A stretch of DNA of 64,000 nucleotides, taken from positions 1,699,923 through 1,763,922 of the forward strand of contig NC_057005.1 of the NCBI RefSeq assembly GCF_000002595.2. Reading direction: 5' to 3'. The translations under genes were made by a program, and so were the position numbers. Position 1 is the stretch's first letter. Each line of letters starts with the position of its first letter. This document shows positions 37,484 to 48,374 of the stretch, piece after piece. Source of the DNA: Chlamydomonas reinhardtii. Lineage: Eukaryota; Chlorophyta; Chlorophyceae; Chlamydomonadales; Chlamydomonadaceae. The notes beneath the pieces are model-generated. The model saw nothing but the letters and a program-made list of their open reading frames with translations, had not been told where the DNA came from and made no database searches.

Positions 37484-37887
37484 TGTACACTCCCCCCGTT
37501 GGGAAAATAGTCATGGGCACCTGCCTTCTCCTCGACCCCTCAACCAGCAGCCTACATGCTATTCCGCCTTTGACGACGTAAGTCTTGTCCAAGCCCGCAG
37601 CCTAGCTGTGTCCTTGCACGCACTAAGGCGGGGGGTGTTGCATGCCAGTGCCTGCCAACGGTTTTGGCCCATTTTGGCAGACCGTCCAACCGAGGGCATC
37701 AGGCGTAGCTGCACTGGAACAGATCTACCAAACACCAACTGCGGGCAAATGCGCAAACTATGGGGGTTGCGTAACGGGCGAGGCAGGCTTTGGGCAGGCG
37801 GACGCGGCACTGCTGCTGTTTTCAAGGGTCCAACTCGCGCACGGTCCTGACTACTCTCCCCGGGTGTGTGTCAACATTGTCCGCACG

Positions 37888-38002
37888 TTACACCGCAATC
37901 ACACCATGATGCGGGTTGGCGGTGTGGTGCGGTGGCGCACGGCCACGGATGGCCCTGATACACGTCATGGGCGCATGTCGCACCTGTGGAGGGCTTTGTA
38001 AT
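37888..38002 (+). repeat. Dispersed repeat, copy d
   Basis: CACCGCAATCACACCATGAT followed by GGATGGCCCTGATACACG, GGCGCATGTCGCACC and GTGGAGGGC. Contains both the first and last modules of copy a. Confidence 0.55.
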
Positions 38003-38860
38003 GCAGCACTAGTCTGTCTACCAACTGACACTCGTCCTGGGCTAATCCGGGGTACTGCCTTACCTGCACATCGATTAGATACCAAGAATTGAAGCACAAA
38101 CGGTAGGGGCCTTCGGTGTAACCTGTCAACGCCAACATGGAGTTGACCATTTATTGCTAGCGGTGGTTGCCTGGCCTGTTATGTACCATAGCATCATGTA
38201 TACGGCGGCGACTTGTATGCGATCGTCATAGCCACGTTTGGAAGCCCTGGGAAGCGGGCCCATGTGCAACTGAGGAGAAGCACTGCTGGAGGCCTCACTG
38301 CGGCGTTTGCGCGACAACGGCATCGCTTGAATTATTTGTGGCCTCTAATTATGCGGCACCGCGTGCTGGCCAAACTGCTGGCCTCGGGACGAGGCCATAC
38401 ACGTAAGCGTGTCCGCGGCCTTTGCATCTTCTCCTACTTCGTGTGACCCATCCCCCGTCCAGGCGCCGCTCCCAACCCGGACGAAGCGGCCACGATCCAG
38501 AGATGGGACCACCTTCAACCATCACAGGTATGTTTATGACCACCGGGGATTGGTTAGCGGGGTGTATGAGGGCTATCAGCCGCCGCCGAAGCTGCCGCCC
38601 CTCGTCGACAGACTACCGGTATTGCCGGACGGCGGCATTTTTACATATGCGTCGCCTCCACCTCCCCCGCTGCCCTGCTGCACAGCATGCAGCTGCGGAA
38701 GCAGCGCCAGTGGCAGCACCTGTCGCCACCTCTGCTGCCGGCGCTCGCAGCGCTGCGCTGGGCGCGCGCCTGCCACCTCCCCTCGTGCCTCCCCTGCTGC
38801 CTGCCGCCCGCATACATCGCCAGCAGCGTCACCGCCACCGCTCTGTCGTGCACCTCCTCC

Positions 38861-39281
38861 TCATCCACCGCCAGGGTTGGAGCGTGCGATGAGCGCCGCC
38901 GGCCGTGCCAGTCCCACCATCTGGCAGGCGGTGGTGAGGCGGATGTTGGCCACCGCATTGGTGTCGCGCGCGAATAACATGGGCATGAATGCGGCGATGA
39001 GCATGTGCGGGCGTTCCTGATTATTAGAGCAAGCCCTGCACCTCACGCCTGCACCTCCTCATAGCTCCGCAGCGGTCAGCACGCAGCCGCCCGCTATCAC
39101 GCCTGCTGCTTCTGCAGTGGCGGTTCATGTAGACCCGAGTCATCTCCGTGACCCTGACCCTGTTGTCGCTCAGGAAGCGGCTGTTGCTGCACGTCTTCAC
39201 GCAGCAGGCGGAGACCGCCCGCAGGTTGCACAGCTCGTGGTGGCACCCGTGGCACACCCTCGACGCCGGTAACTTGTGCAC
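38861..39281 (-). pseudogene. Fanzor-like nuclease, C-terminal part (F1)
   Basis: Two minus-strand pieces. 39281-39024 contains VCHGCHHEL, the first C-x2-C of a TnpB/Fanzor zinc ribbon. 39046-38861 contains VRCRAC, a second C-x2-C, and FARDTNAVANIRLTTACQMV, which fits the RuvC-III motif R-D-x-N-A-x-x-N of the TnpB/Fanzor family, followed by GLARPAALIARS as in the GLARPxAL tail of Fanzor1-type proteins. Upstream RuvC-I and RuvC-II motifs were not found, so it is a fragment or has undetected exons. Fanzors are RNA-guided DNA endonucleases carried by eukaryotic transposons. Confidence 0.6.
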
Positions 39282-40481
39282 CTACCCCAGCGGCACGCCC
39301 GGACGGCTGTCCAGGCGCAGCTGCAGCTCGCTCCTGCAGCTCGCTCCTGCAGCGGGCCGTTGCGACGTTCCCGCCTCCCATCCGGCACACAGACACTTCT
39401 CCCACTCCTCCCACTACTTTCCCCGTCCGACCTAGTTCTCCGACCCTCCACATCCTTACTGATTTCCCCTGTTCGCCTATCCCTCCCTCTTCTGTCGCGC
39501 GAACAGCAAGTCCAATTACTCCCTCCTCCAGTCCGCACATCTGTCTTTTCAGGCGCCCCCATCAAGAACCGTGCCTGCCCTACAGATCTCGCACGAACTG
39601 TCCCCTCCCACGCACCCATCTGCAACGCCTGTCCCGAATGTCCACAGTGTACACCTGAACGCGCACAGCCCCCCCCTTGACGTTCAATCACTGCAGCAAT
39701 GTTTTGCATTAAGCTGCATAGAGTGACTGCGTGCTATGCACTTGCTATTGCACTTGTACTGCTACTACTTAATGCCCGTTCCCCCTTTGCCACATACCGT
39801 ACACACGGTGGGTGCACCGTAGCAGCCATTGCCGGCAAAAGTCTGCAACTTGTATGCTCGCTAAGGGAGTTCCGTGGGTAGGGTAGGAGCCCTGTGGGAG
39901 GTTTGCCGGCCGCCTGTGTGTGATACCCGTTCCACCTTTGCCACCTACACACGGTGGATGGACCGTGTGTAGCAGGGGTTGCCCGGGTGTGTGGATAGGA
40001 GCTGCCCCGGACGTGCGCCGAGCGCTGCGCTCCCTGCGGGACCTACCGCGCGCGCCCGATGGCGCCCCGCCCACGCCTGACGTGGTGTCCGTCATCCAGG
40101 AGGGCGTGGCGGCTGCCACGCACCGTATCGCCATACATCGCCAGCAGCAGCAAAAGCAGCGACGCTACCTTACAGCACTTCACAGCACTAGGCCAGCAGG
40201 AAGCAAGCGGGAGACACATTTGCCCTTGGTACCGCGAAGGGCACGCGCGAAGGGGACCTCGCAGGCTCTGCAGGAAGCTCGCTCCCCCGGGGGATACGCG
40301 GTATCATCTGGAGTGAGTGGAAGCTGCCTGTCGCGCTTAAAGCAGCGGGTGCGTACCCGCCGGGTTCAGTGGCACACCGACACCCCCGCGGTCCCGTCCA
40401 GCCACATCCCTCACCAGTAGGTGCCACTGTTACATATATAACAGCGTCGGATTTAAAAGTGAGGGTGGCCCCTCGCATGGA
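39282..40481. other. Transposon-nest sequence, partly duplicated
   Basis: Holds an internal duplication: TTGCCACATACCGTACACAC near 39787 and TTGCCACCTACACACGG near 39938, each with CACGGTGG(A/G)TG(C/G)ACCGT following. No assigned gene. May include 5' parts of the F1 Fanzor copy; no RuvC-I motif was found. Confidence 0.4.
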
Positions 40482-40754
40482 CAAGTGTTCCCCGGTCACG
40501 GGAAAAGGGGCTGAGCCCCTCCACAGTCTGAGGCCGAACAACCTGATCGCCCGGCTATCCTCATCGCCCGGACATAGCCGGGGTCGGTTTCCACAGGCAC
40601 ATAGCCAAACCAGGTGCCTAGCAATCGCGATGCCACAGCAGAGCCAACCGTAGCCAGACGCAGCACAGTTGTCAACAGCCGCACTACTTGTCATGCCGCT
40701 ACGCATGCCCTGCCAGCCCCACCGCGGACCGCTACCTAGACACCAGCCGGCTCC
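40482..40754 (-). ncRNA. Candidate structured RNA at the Fanzor 3' end, copy 1
   Basis: Conserved non-coding block between the Fanzor stop codon and the element terminus. It ends with hairpin GGGGC-TCA-GCCCC (40507-40519), a T4 run, hairpin CCCG-TGAC-CGGG and GAACACTTG. In TnpB and Fanzor systems the guide-RNA scaffold derives from this position; applying that here is inference. Confidence 0.35.
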
Positions 40755-41195
40755 TCAGCCTGCGCGCTTGCGCCGCGTCTTGGGCGGCGCTGCGCTCGCC
40801 TCCTCCACGTGGCCTTTCCCGCCCCCTCCGCTACCAAGATGGGCGCACGCGCCGCCGCCGCTGCCGCTGCCGCCGCTGCCGCCGCCGCCGCTGCCCCTGC
40901 CGCCGCCGCCGCTGCCGCCGCCAGTCTGCAGCGATGCAGGTCGCTTGTGCCCCAGCAGCATCTCCACCAGCGCGTGCCGGATGTTGGTTGCGGAGTTGAC
41001 GTCACGTCCCTGCACCGTCAGGAAGGTAGAGTGAGTGAGTCCCACTGAAGCCCACGACTGAGCCGTGTCATCCACGTGTCATCCCCACTGAGCCCCACTG
41101 AGCCCACGACTGAGCCCCACTCGGGCCCCACTGAGCCCCCCTGAGCCGTCACCCAGTCACCCAGCCATCCAGCCATCACCCTGCCAGCCGCCCGC
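40482..41195 (-). mobile_element. Fanzor element 3' end, copy 1
   Basis: Near-identical to 50380-51012 (same orientation) and to 53079-53853 (opposite orientation). Read on the minus strand: an intron full of GGGGCTCAGT-type repeats (41010-41195), last exon 41009-40755 with GRDVNSATNIRHALVEMLL and GHKRPA, a Gly/Ser linker, a basic tail (PPKTRRKRAG) and stop, then about 270 nt to a sharp common terminus ending GGGGAACACTTG at 40482. GRDVNSATN is RuvC-III. The rest of the nuclease is absent. Confidence 0.75.
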
Positions 41196-41232
41196 AAAGT
41201 GGACTCACCCACACCGTCCCGCATGGAAAAAA

Positions 41233-41459
41233 TGGCTGAGCCACGTATCAAGTCTGAAGCCGCAAGCGTCTACTCATCTCCCGGACATAGCCGTACGCAT
41301 TAGTTCCGCAACGCACGTCAATAGCCGGGGTCGGTTTGTACAGGCACGGCCCGCCATGCGTCCAGCCACGTCCCGCTGCCAAGCACAAGCACAGCCAGCA
41401 CAGGACAACCAAACAGCAGGAAGCGCTCTAGCCACAACACTCCTCACTGCTGCGGCCCA
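41233..41459 (-). ncRNA. Candidate structured RNA at the Fanzor 3' end, F2 type
   Basis: Same layout as in the 40482 copy but diverged: CCGACCCCGGCTAT block, GTCCGGGAGATGAG, then hairpin TGGC-TCA-GCCA (41233-41243) and a T6 run. The stem differs from the GGGGC/GCCCC stem on both sides, which is compensatory. A 27-bp insertion with 7-bp direct repeats sits inside it (41294-41320). Confidence 0.35.
41294..41320 (+). repeat. 27-bp insertion related to the 35-nt word
   Basis: TACGCATTAGTTCCGCAAC followed by GCACGTCA, bracketed by ATAGCCG on both sides (41287-41293 and 41321-41327). The uninterrupted site is seen in the three other Fanzor 3' copies (GGACATAGCCGGGGTCGG), so the unoccupied target and the 7-bp duplication are both visible. 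Confidence 0.75.
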
Positions 41460-42680
41460 TCACATACTGAGCTGTGCAATGCTCGCCAGCAAAGACCCTA
41501 ACCAGACACCGGCCGGCCTCCACCTGAGCACCGGCGCCGCTTCTTGGGCGGCGCCGCGCTCTCCTCCATCCTCCACGTGGCCTTGCTCGCCCCCTCCACT
41601 ACGCACATGCACGCCGCAACTGCTGGGCCCTGTGCCGCTGCTGCCAGGCCCTGTGCCGCTGCTGCTGCTGCCGCTGTTGCTGCTGCCGCTGTTGCTGCTG
41701 CCGCCGCTGCTGCTGCTGGTGAGGCCAGGCCCTCCACCACCACCACCATCGCCGCCGCGGCGCAGGGCCGCAGGCCGCGCTCTACCAAGCAGCATCTCCA
41801 TCAGCGCATGCCGCACGTTCGTCGCAGAGTTGGCGTCGCGGCCCTGCGGTGCAACGTTCAACCGGACGGCACCTGAGCCTGTCTGATACCTGACCCGGCC
41901 CCCGAACCGGACAGAACCTGTGCCAGACTTATTACCCACACAGTCCCGCAGTGTTGGCACACTTGGACATCGCGGGCACGCGAGCCACAGAACGGAATCA
42001 CAACTTGCAGGCAGCGCTGCCCGTTACCGAGCAGACGCTGTCCACACTTTGCGCACACCTGCATTAACACGTTTCATATGCAGCTGAGTGCTTGCGCCCT
42101 ATAACGGCCCCTGCCGAGTCCTATGCCGAGTCCTATGCGTACCTGGCTGGTGTAGTACTCGTCCACGTACACCACCAGGTGCGTGTACTTGTCCACCAGC
42201 AGGCGCAGCAGCGCCCGGTTTGGACCTCTGTCTGACCTGACCTGCTGACGCAACATCCGTAGCCAGTGTCGACGTTGCCCCAGCCGACAATGACCTCCTC
42301 CTTGGGCCTCCCACCAGCCAGCTGCTGCGCCGTGCGCTCGAGGACCTGCATATACACCACAGGTAGGCATAAGGTATGGTTATGGGTAGGAGATGCATTC
42401 CCGACATGCATGGAAGCAGGCCATACGATAAGCCAACAACTAATGCTCACTTTCTGGCTGCGAATGTGAACAGCCAACCGCCACCGCCGCTGTCCCCACT
42501 GGCGGTAATGGCGGAGGAGGTGCCACAGCCCCTGCACCGGCGCTGGCGCCGCCACCGCCACCCCCATAGAGGTACTGGATGCGCAGCGCATGGTCGGCTG
42601 CCGACGCCACCCGCGCACTGAGGATGCAGGCCTGCCAGTGCTGGAGTCCGTCTTCAACAGTGAGGGTGACAACATGATTG
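41460..42680 (-). pseudogene. Fanzor-like nuclease, C-terminal half (F2)
   Basis: Minus-strand exons: 42345-about 42260 (VLERTAQQLAGGRPKEEVIV, GWGNVDTGYG), 42241-42143 (LLRLLVDKYTHLVVYVDEYY, TSQ; the RuvC-II Glu lies in VDEYYTS), 42058-41936 (VCAKCGQRLL and VCQHCGTVW, the zinc ribbon), 41843-41460 (GRDANSATNVRHALMEMLLG, RuvC-III, then Gly/Ser-rich tail and stop). The last three join in phase 0 with good GT-AG borders. The first two are in conflicting frames with no room for an intron, so the gene is broken there. Further coding-like pieces (ILSARVASAADHALRIQYLY near 42585-42650; RHYRQWGQRRWRLAVHIRSQ near 42470-42525) fit the helical part before RuvC-II. No RuvC-I was found. Family: Fanzor1-type, an RNA-guided endonuclease carried by DNA transposons. 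Confidence 0.7.
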
Positions 42681-43680
42681 AGGTCTTACAGAGGCGACAA
42701 CCCAAGCGTGCAAGCAGGCAACTGAGGCAAGGGCCATCTGCTACTGCCAGGGGCCCAACCTCAGCGCCAGTGCGCCACGCACCAACCCCCGCCCAGGTTC
42801 TGTGCGAACCCTCCCGCAGACTTAGTCCATGTGAACCCGCGATAATGAGTTCCAATAAGTTTATGATGCGACGCCTGCCAATCCATTACGAATGCTGCCG
42901 GCATGGGGCCCTGTTGTACGGCTATGCAGGGGGCCGCTGTCGCCTGCACAATGGTCCGGCACCCCAGCCGGAGCTGAGCGAAACAGATGTCCAATCTCCA
43001 GGGCTTTGGTAAACAGCAATTTTTATGAGGCGTGCCGGAGAGCGCTGGAGCGCAGACGCCTCGTCCGGGGTTTACTGTTATCGAAGGTGCTTTGCGAGTC
43101 GCCGCCTCGGGAGTGCCTACCTGCGTGTCGGAGAGGGACACAGGCCAGCCCCTCCCCTCGTCTTGGCACATCCCCACCCACGCGCGCACGTCGCAAGTTG
43201 TTAAACAGGTAGTGGAAAAGCTCAACGGCGCCATCGAGCGGCTGTAAGAGTGCGAGCGGCTGCCGGAGAACCCCATGGAGTCTGCATGCCGCAGCGCAGT
43301 CATGATATCAAGGTACGCAACAATGGCAACAATAAGACCTACAAAGTATACATTTATACAGTTGAAATTTCAAGGCAATCGCGTGCCATCCTGCGGATTG
43401 CAGAGCCGTCTGCAATGGCCAATTGGGGCAGTTGTAAAGTCTAAAGCTTTATATCCGCGGCACGCATATACTTCATACTGTATTTACAAGCACATACGCC
43501 TTGCACACTTACTAGCCGAGCCAAATTTCGGCGAGGTTGACCGTCCAGTTTGTTGCACAGCAAGCAATGGAAATGCGGGCGCTACCATGGCCAAAGGACC
43601 GCTGTCGCGTGTGTGCTTTACTGCCCGCCTAGCTAAAGAGTGCACCTTGTTCAGAGGGCTGTGCAAGCTGCGCGGGCGGA
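42681..43680. other. Interval between Fanzor F2 and the JmjC-like gene
   Basis: May contain decayed 5' Fanzor sequence on the minus strand and upstream exons of the plus gene. The plus frame 43032-43247 has good codon bias (SQVVKQVVEKLNGAIERL) and ends in TAA; the same frame runs on after the stop with ECERLPENPMESACRSAV to a GT donor near 43312. 43330-43660 is AT-richer and non-coding. Confidence 0.4.
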
Positions 43681-46283
43681 ATGGAAGCTTTACCGGAGGG
43701 CGTCATGGTGCTGCGGGTAAGATTTGTAAATGGTAGCTTATTGCAGGCGCCGTTAGGCGTGGACCCACAACCCGTCCTTGCTGACCATGTACCGCGCCGC
43801 GCCACGCAGCTCAACACCGCAGCTCGCCAAGTGATGCAAGAGGTGCTAAAGGTCGTCAAGGAGAGTCGCGTAGTGATTAATGAGCTCATACAGGTGCGGT
43901 CTCAGGTGCACTGCAACACAGCACGGGCGCCACGTCCTGCAGCACGTAACTGTCCTGACATACTGCTGCCGTGAAGCAAGCATGGCTCCTTGCTTTTCCG
44001 TTCAACATTCCAACAAAGCTTTGCTGGGCGTTAAGGACGAGTCACCAGGAGGTGGCTTCCGCACAGCCTTACCGTCACTCTTGCGCGTCCCCTGCCGCAG
44101 ACGACGGGTGAGTGCGCCGACTCGCACACCAACGGCGAGCTAGAAACCACCACCGCCCCTTTGGCGGAGCACTACAAGCGTGCCATGAAATACAACACGG
44201 CGGGGCGGGCGATGTACATGCACAACAAGGCGCTCATCGAGGTGCTGGGCCACGAGCTTACACACCGGCTGTACGGGTCAATGCAGCCGCTGGCGCAGGA
44301 CGGTGAGGGGCTGAGGGCAAGGGCTGCTAGAGCGCATGTGCAGCGGTAACACAGCAAACAGCGTGGGCAGTGCTAGAGAGCACAAGGAAAGGACACACGC
44401 AAGACGTGCGTATGTCTGTATTGGGGGCGCATGCCATGGAGTCCTTCCGCCGCCCATCTCCTTACTGCCCCCGTATGCCCACCCCTCACAGTGCTTGTCA
44501 ACTATCCACTGCTTTACGTGTCCGACAACCCCAAGAGCAGCTCGGACGTGCTGGTGGGCTCACGGGGCAGCTGGTCGCCGCTGCACCAGGTATGGCAGGC
44601 GCCTGACTTGCGCGTTTCACAAGTACCGGTCTCCCAAAACGCAATGTCCTGATGAGGGTCTTCAGGTGGGCTATCCGTTACTGGACGACGTTCCCCACAC
44701 CACCTTAACCAGCACCGTCAGGCTTGGAGGCCATCCGCCCACAATTGTACTTTATATGCGTGTCGCTGCTGTCCAGGACCTGCCTCTGTACTGCACGAGT
44801 GCCATCCTGGTGCTGGAGGGCTTCAAGGAGTTCGTGGTGGTGCCGGACGAGGTGGTGCCCAGCCTGCGCATCAACATCACTTCGGGGCTGTGGGAGCATC
44901 CCATCAAGCACGACGGCCACGTCTACCAGAACCTGCAGGTAGGTGTATAAGGCGACGCGGCGTTGCGCGGGGGGGGGGACTGGGTAGACTGGCAGAATCT
45001 ACAGCTCAACGCACGACCACAAGCCAACACTCGTTAGTTTCCGTTCCGGTACCAGGACCAGAGCAAAGGCCGCGAGTGCAAGGCCGGGGTGATACAAACA
45101 GAAGACACAAGCACGTGAGCCCTAACACTGTAGGCGGCATCTTCACTCCACCACCAGGAACTTGTGCACGCCACCGGCGGCGCCGTGCTGCCGCTGCGTG
45201 CGGGCGACATGATGATCATGCCGCCACGCGTCTTCCACCTGGCGCGCAACCGGGCGGCCACCGTCAGCTGCAATTTCAGCGTCTGCACCATGGAGAGCGT
45301 GCCGCTCACGGTGGCGCAGGTGCGGGGGGCAGTGCGTACAACAAGATGCTAGGGCGCGGGTGAGGTCTTCAAAGCATGAAAGTACATTTCTTAAGTCCTG
45401 CGCCGCCCCATTGCCGCAGACCCTCGCGCGCATCGAACAGAGCCCTCGGGACGTGATGCACTTCGACATGGACTTTGCACGGCTACTGGCTGACTGTACA
45501 AAAATGGTAGGATGCGCTCTCGTACCACATTATTGCGCACCATACGGTAGCCGCAAACTGCCTTACAGCATGCTCCCACATTTTCAACCGCTTATAACCG
45601 TGTTCCTGTGCTGGTACAATGCCATATCCCCTGTGCGACACAGCTGTTGCAGCAGCCGCAGGTGAAACCGAGCACCATCCACAACAAAACCAGCCGCAAG
45701 CAGCTGCCGCCCGTGCAGTCCATATTGGACAACAGCGTGCGGCTCATGGAGTGGTGCGTGCGGCGGGGGAGGGCGGCAGGGGAGGGCGGCATGGGCAGCA
45801 GCCTATGGATTTGGGTTGGACCGCGGACGGGAATTTCCGCACGCCACATGCTGCATGTGCGGTGCAGCCGCCTCATTGCCTGGGTTTGGCCACTGTGTCC
45901 TGAGCGTGACGCGGAGCGGGTGTGTGCCCATGTCACCCTGCGCCATATGCAGGTACATGACGCTGCAGTGCATCCCCAACGGCTGGGTGGAGGGCTTCTG
46001 GGGCCCAGTGCGCACCCGCCTGCTGGAGCAGCTGCAGGCAGCGCTGCCGCTGCATGTGACTCCCAGCAACGAGCTGCCCGCCGCGGGCCCCAGCCGGGCG
46101 GCTGCGCCCGCCAGCGGCAAGATGACGGCGATGGCCGGCGCTGGTGGCGGCGGCAGCACGGCCGCGGTGCCGCGGCCCCTGAGCACGGCAGCACGGCTCG
46201 GCATGGACACACGGGCGGGTGATGGCGGAGCAGCGGATGCGCCGGTGCAGCCCCGCAAACGCAAGGCCGTTGCCGCTGGGTAG
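43681..46283 (+). CDS. JmjC-like Fe(II)/2-oxoglutarate dioxygenase
   Basis: Exons 43681-43893, 44101-44302, 44492-44589, 44777-44938, 45158-45319, 45420-45506, 45653-45753, 45953-46283 (TAG); phases close to 451 residues. The fold is suggested by GSWSPLHQDLPLYC (H170-x-D172, split by an intron), LVLEGFKEFVVVPDE, and GDMMIMPPRVFHLARNRAAT with a distal His at 252. This is the order of the iron-binding H-x-D...H triad in JmjC/cupin dioxygenases. The tail has PNGWVEGFWGP, an Ala/Pro/Gly-rich region and a basic PRKRK cluster that could be a nuclear signal. Substrate unknown: histone, RNA or protein hydroxylase/demethylase all remain open. The start is uncertain: an upstream exon at 43032-43312 may belong to it but contains a stop. 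The acceptor at 45653 could instead be 45662. Confidence 0.65.
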
Positions 46284-47203
46284 CAGACAGCCTGTGAATT
46301 CGGAGCTGCCTGCGGGACGCATGCAGAGGACACACGACCGGACAGGATTGCAGTGAGATGCCTGATAGTTTCCAATCCTGCAAGGTGCAAGTCACGAGGC
46401 AGCATATGCCTTTGCCATTCGCATGGATTCTGGGCGTGACCTTCCTTCTTCAGGCGACTTCTTTCTGTTGATGTTTACTGTTTTCACCGGTCCTACATAC
46501 AGGACAGCCTTGCGTATGATTGTGATTAGGTTGAACAGTTGAAATGAACGGAGATGTGCAACGTGAAGAATGTGAGGATGTGGACAAATATTGCTCTATC
46601 TGTACCTAAGCTTCCTGCCAGGAGGTATTGGACTTGGGGCTGCTAATGGTGCCGACGTGTACCGAGATTACCAGCCAGTGGTGAGCCTGTTGATGTGGCG
46701 CAAGCCTCATGTGCTGCGTTACATGTGCATGCGTGTGCCCCGGGGACGATGTGCTATTCAGGATGTACGTGGTGGCAGGACACACCGTCAATAGGTGGGG
46801 CAACCGGGTACACGGTGCCAGAGCGCAGATTGCGCTTGCCGTTGTTGGATTGGATTCAGTGGTGAAGTGCCGGAAAGTTTTGTCAGGACTATAAAGCTTA
46901 GGTGCGTCGTGGACACTGATGCTCGGCCATCGCATTCGGTGCTGGCTTTGCATTCCAACCCAGGCTTGTCTGTTGCGTGCATGATGTTTGCGCATTATTG
47001 CACTTACACAGCTGCCGTTGCGCCGTCCGGAGTGTTGGCAAGGCGCCTAGGGTGTGCATCACTGCACCACAAAGGGATTTGCCCCCAGGTCATGTTCGCT
47101 TGTGCGTGTTGCGTTTTTTCCAGTCGCTTATGAGGCTTTGCGCAGTATGACTTCTGTACGTCGTAAATGTGCTACAAAGACACAGCAGATAGACGGCGAG
47201 CCG
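46284..47203. other. Uncharacterised repeat-like sequence
   Basis: No TGTAA box seen near the stop at 46283. The motif GTGTGCTATTCAGGATGTA-type (46749-46766) recurs at 48390-48408, so the stretch contains repeat sequence. No gene seen. Confidence 0.4.
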
Positions 47204-48010
47204 TCATAAAGAGCCTGTCACCGTTGCGCCGCCAGTGAGCACCATGGCGCCTTGCTGCAGAAGGCTCGACCGAATGAGGATTGCCGTGCCGCCAGTAACA
47301 CGACGGCCCTCCGGCTTCTGGGCCGGCGCCCACCACGCAGTCCACTCGCGTGCATGCAGCCGCTGAGCGGCTGCCGCCAGGTCCGCCGTGACAAGGTCAA
47401 TGTCCGAGTCAAGAACGTGCGTCTCTTGGAGACACACAACATCCAGGTGCTGCCGTTACCAGCAGCTCAGCAGGGCGTGCAGGCGCGAGCACCCCAGGTG
47501 GGGCACCCGCTTCCGCAGCCCCCGCACGTTATGCGACCCCACCCGCAAGGGCCGGGGCCCCGGAGCGGCCTGCTTCGGCCGCCGCATTACTGCTGCCTGC
47601 CCCCGGGCGGGGCGACCGAGCTAACGTCCATGAAGTCGCCAGGACCGCCCCGCCGGCCCTGACACAGCAGCTTCGCGTTGACATCCGGCGCTGTCTCCGC
47701 ATCCCCCAGCAGCCCCTGCCCGACGCCGCCCGCCAGGCCCTCATCACCCACACCACCGTCGCTGCTCCACCCCGCGGGCAGGACCGCCGGGCCCACGATG
47801 CCACCCAAGCCCGCCGTTGACACCGGCGCGGCCGGCGGCGAGGCCGCCTCCACGCCCGCCGCAGCGGTGGTCTCTACGGCGGTCATCGTGCCACTCACGC
47901 CCGCTGCCGCGGCCGCCGCCGCGGCCGCCCCGGCCTCGGCCGCCGCCGGGGTGCCCGTTGCCCCGGCCGCTGCTGCCGCCGCCGCCGCGGCTGTTGCGGC
48001 GGCTTGCACC

Positions 48011-48259
48011 CAGTGCTCGTATCTTCCATCTACACTGTATAAATCTGCCCAAAATCCGCCGAAGGCGGAGAAAAATTTTTGGGTTTGGGTGCCACGCATC
48101 TACGCAGTGCAGACGGTTTTGGCCGGTTTTGGCGCAAAAATGGGGGAAGCGTAGACGTTTTGGGGGGCTTGGAGGCTTAAGTGTAGATGCCGCGGTCAGG
48201 GTCATCTACGCATGTGTAGATGCCGGGTGCCTGAGGGCATCTACAAGATACGAGCACTG
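48011..48259. mobile_element. 249-bp hAT-type MITE with 8-bp target duplication
   Basis: Starts CAGTGCTCGTATCTT (48011) and ends with its exact inverse AAGATACGAGCACTG (48259). It is flanked by CTTGCACC on both sides (48003-48010 and 48260-48267). An 8-bp duplication and CAG-type ends are hAT features. The interior holds several ATCTACGCA/TGTAGATGC units and no frame. It lies inside the LINE fragment and is therefore younger. Confidence 0.85.
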
Positions 48260-48336
48260 CTTGCACCGCCGCCGCCGCCAGGGCCTGTTTGGCCGCCTTG
48301 CTCTCCCGGATGGCCAGCGCCAGCGCCGCGTATGTC

Positions 48337-48374
48337 GTGTATGACACCATCCTGGCCGGTCGCCTACCCCAGGC
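48337..48374 (+). repeat. 38-nt repeat, copy 1
   Basis: GTGTATGACACCATCCTGG and 19 more nt; 54564-54601 matches with one difference. On the plus strand both read VYD(T/S)ILAGRLPQA, so it may be a coding scrap of a transposon. Confidence 0.7.

Larger units (their letters stand above)
36299..38860. other. Transposon-nest sequence without an assigned gene
   Basis: Carries two copies of the dispersed repeat (36980-37130, 37888-38002) and the second copy of the 35-nt word (37449-37483). Some plus frames (37149-37850) look locally coding but have no family. 36299-36900 should include the promoter of the 32-36 kb gene. 38641-38860 lies just 3' of the Fanzor-like frame F1. Confidence 0.45.

Noticed and set aside
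43681-46283. TET/JBP-type base hydroxylase for the dioxygenase
   Set aside because: The spacing from H-x-D to the distal His and the GDMMIMPPRVFHLARN motif fit JmjC/cupin proteins better; no TET/JBP signature seen.
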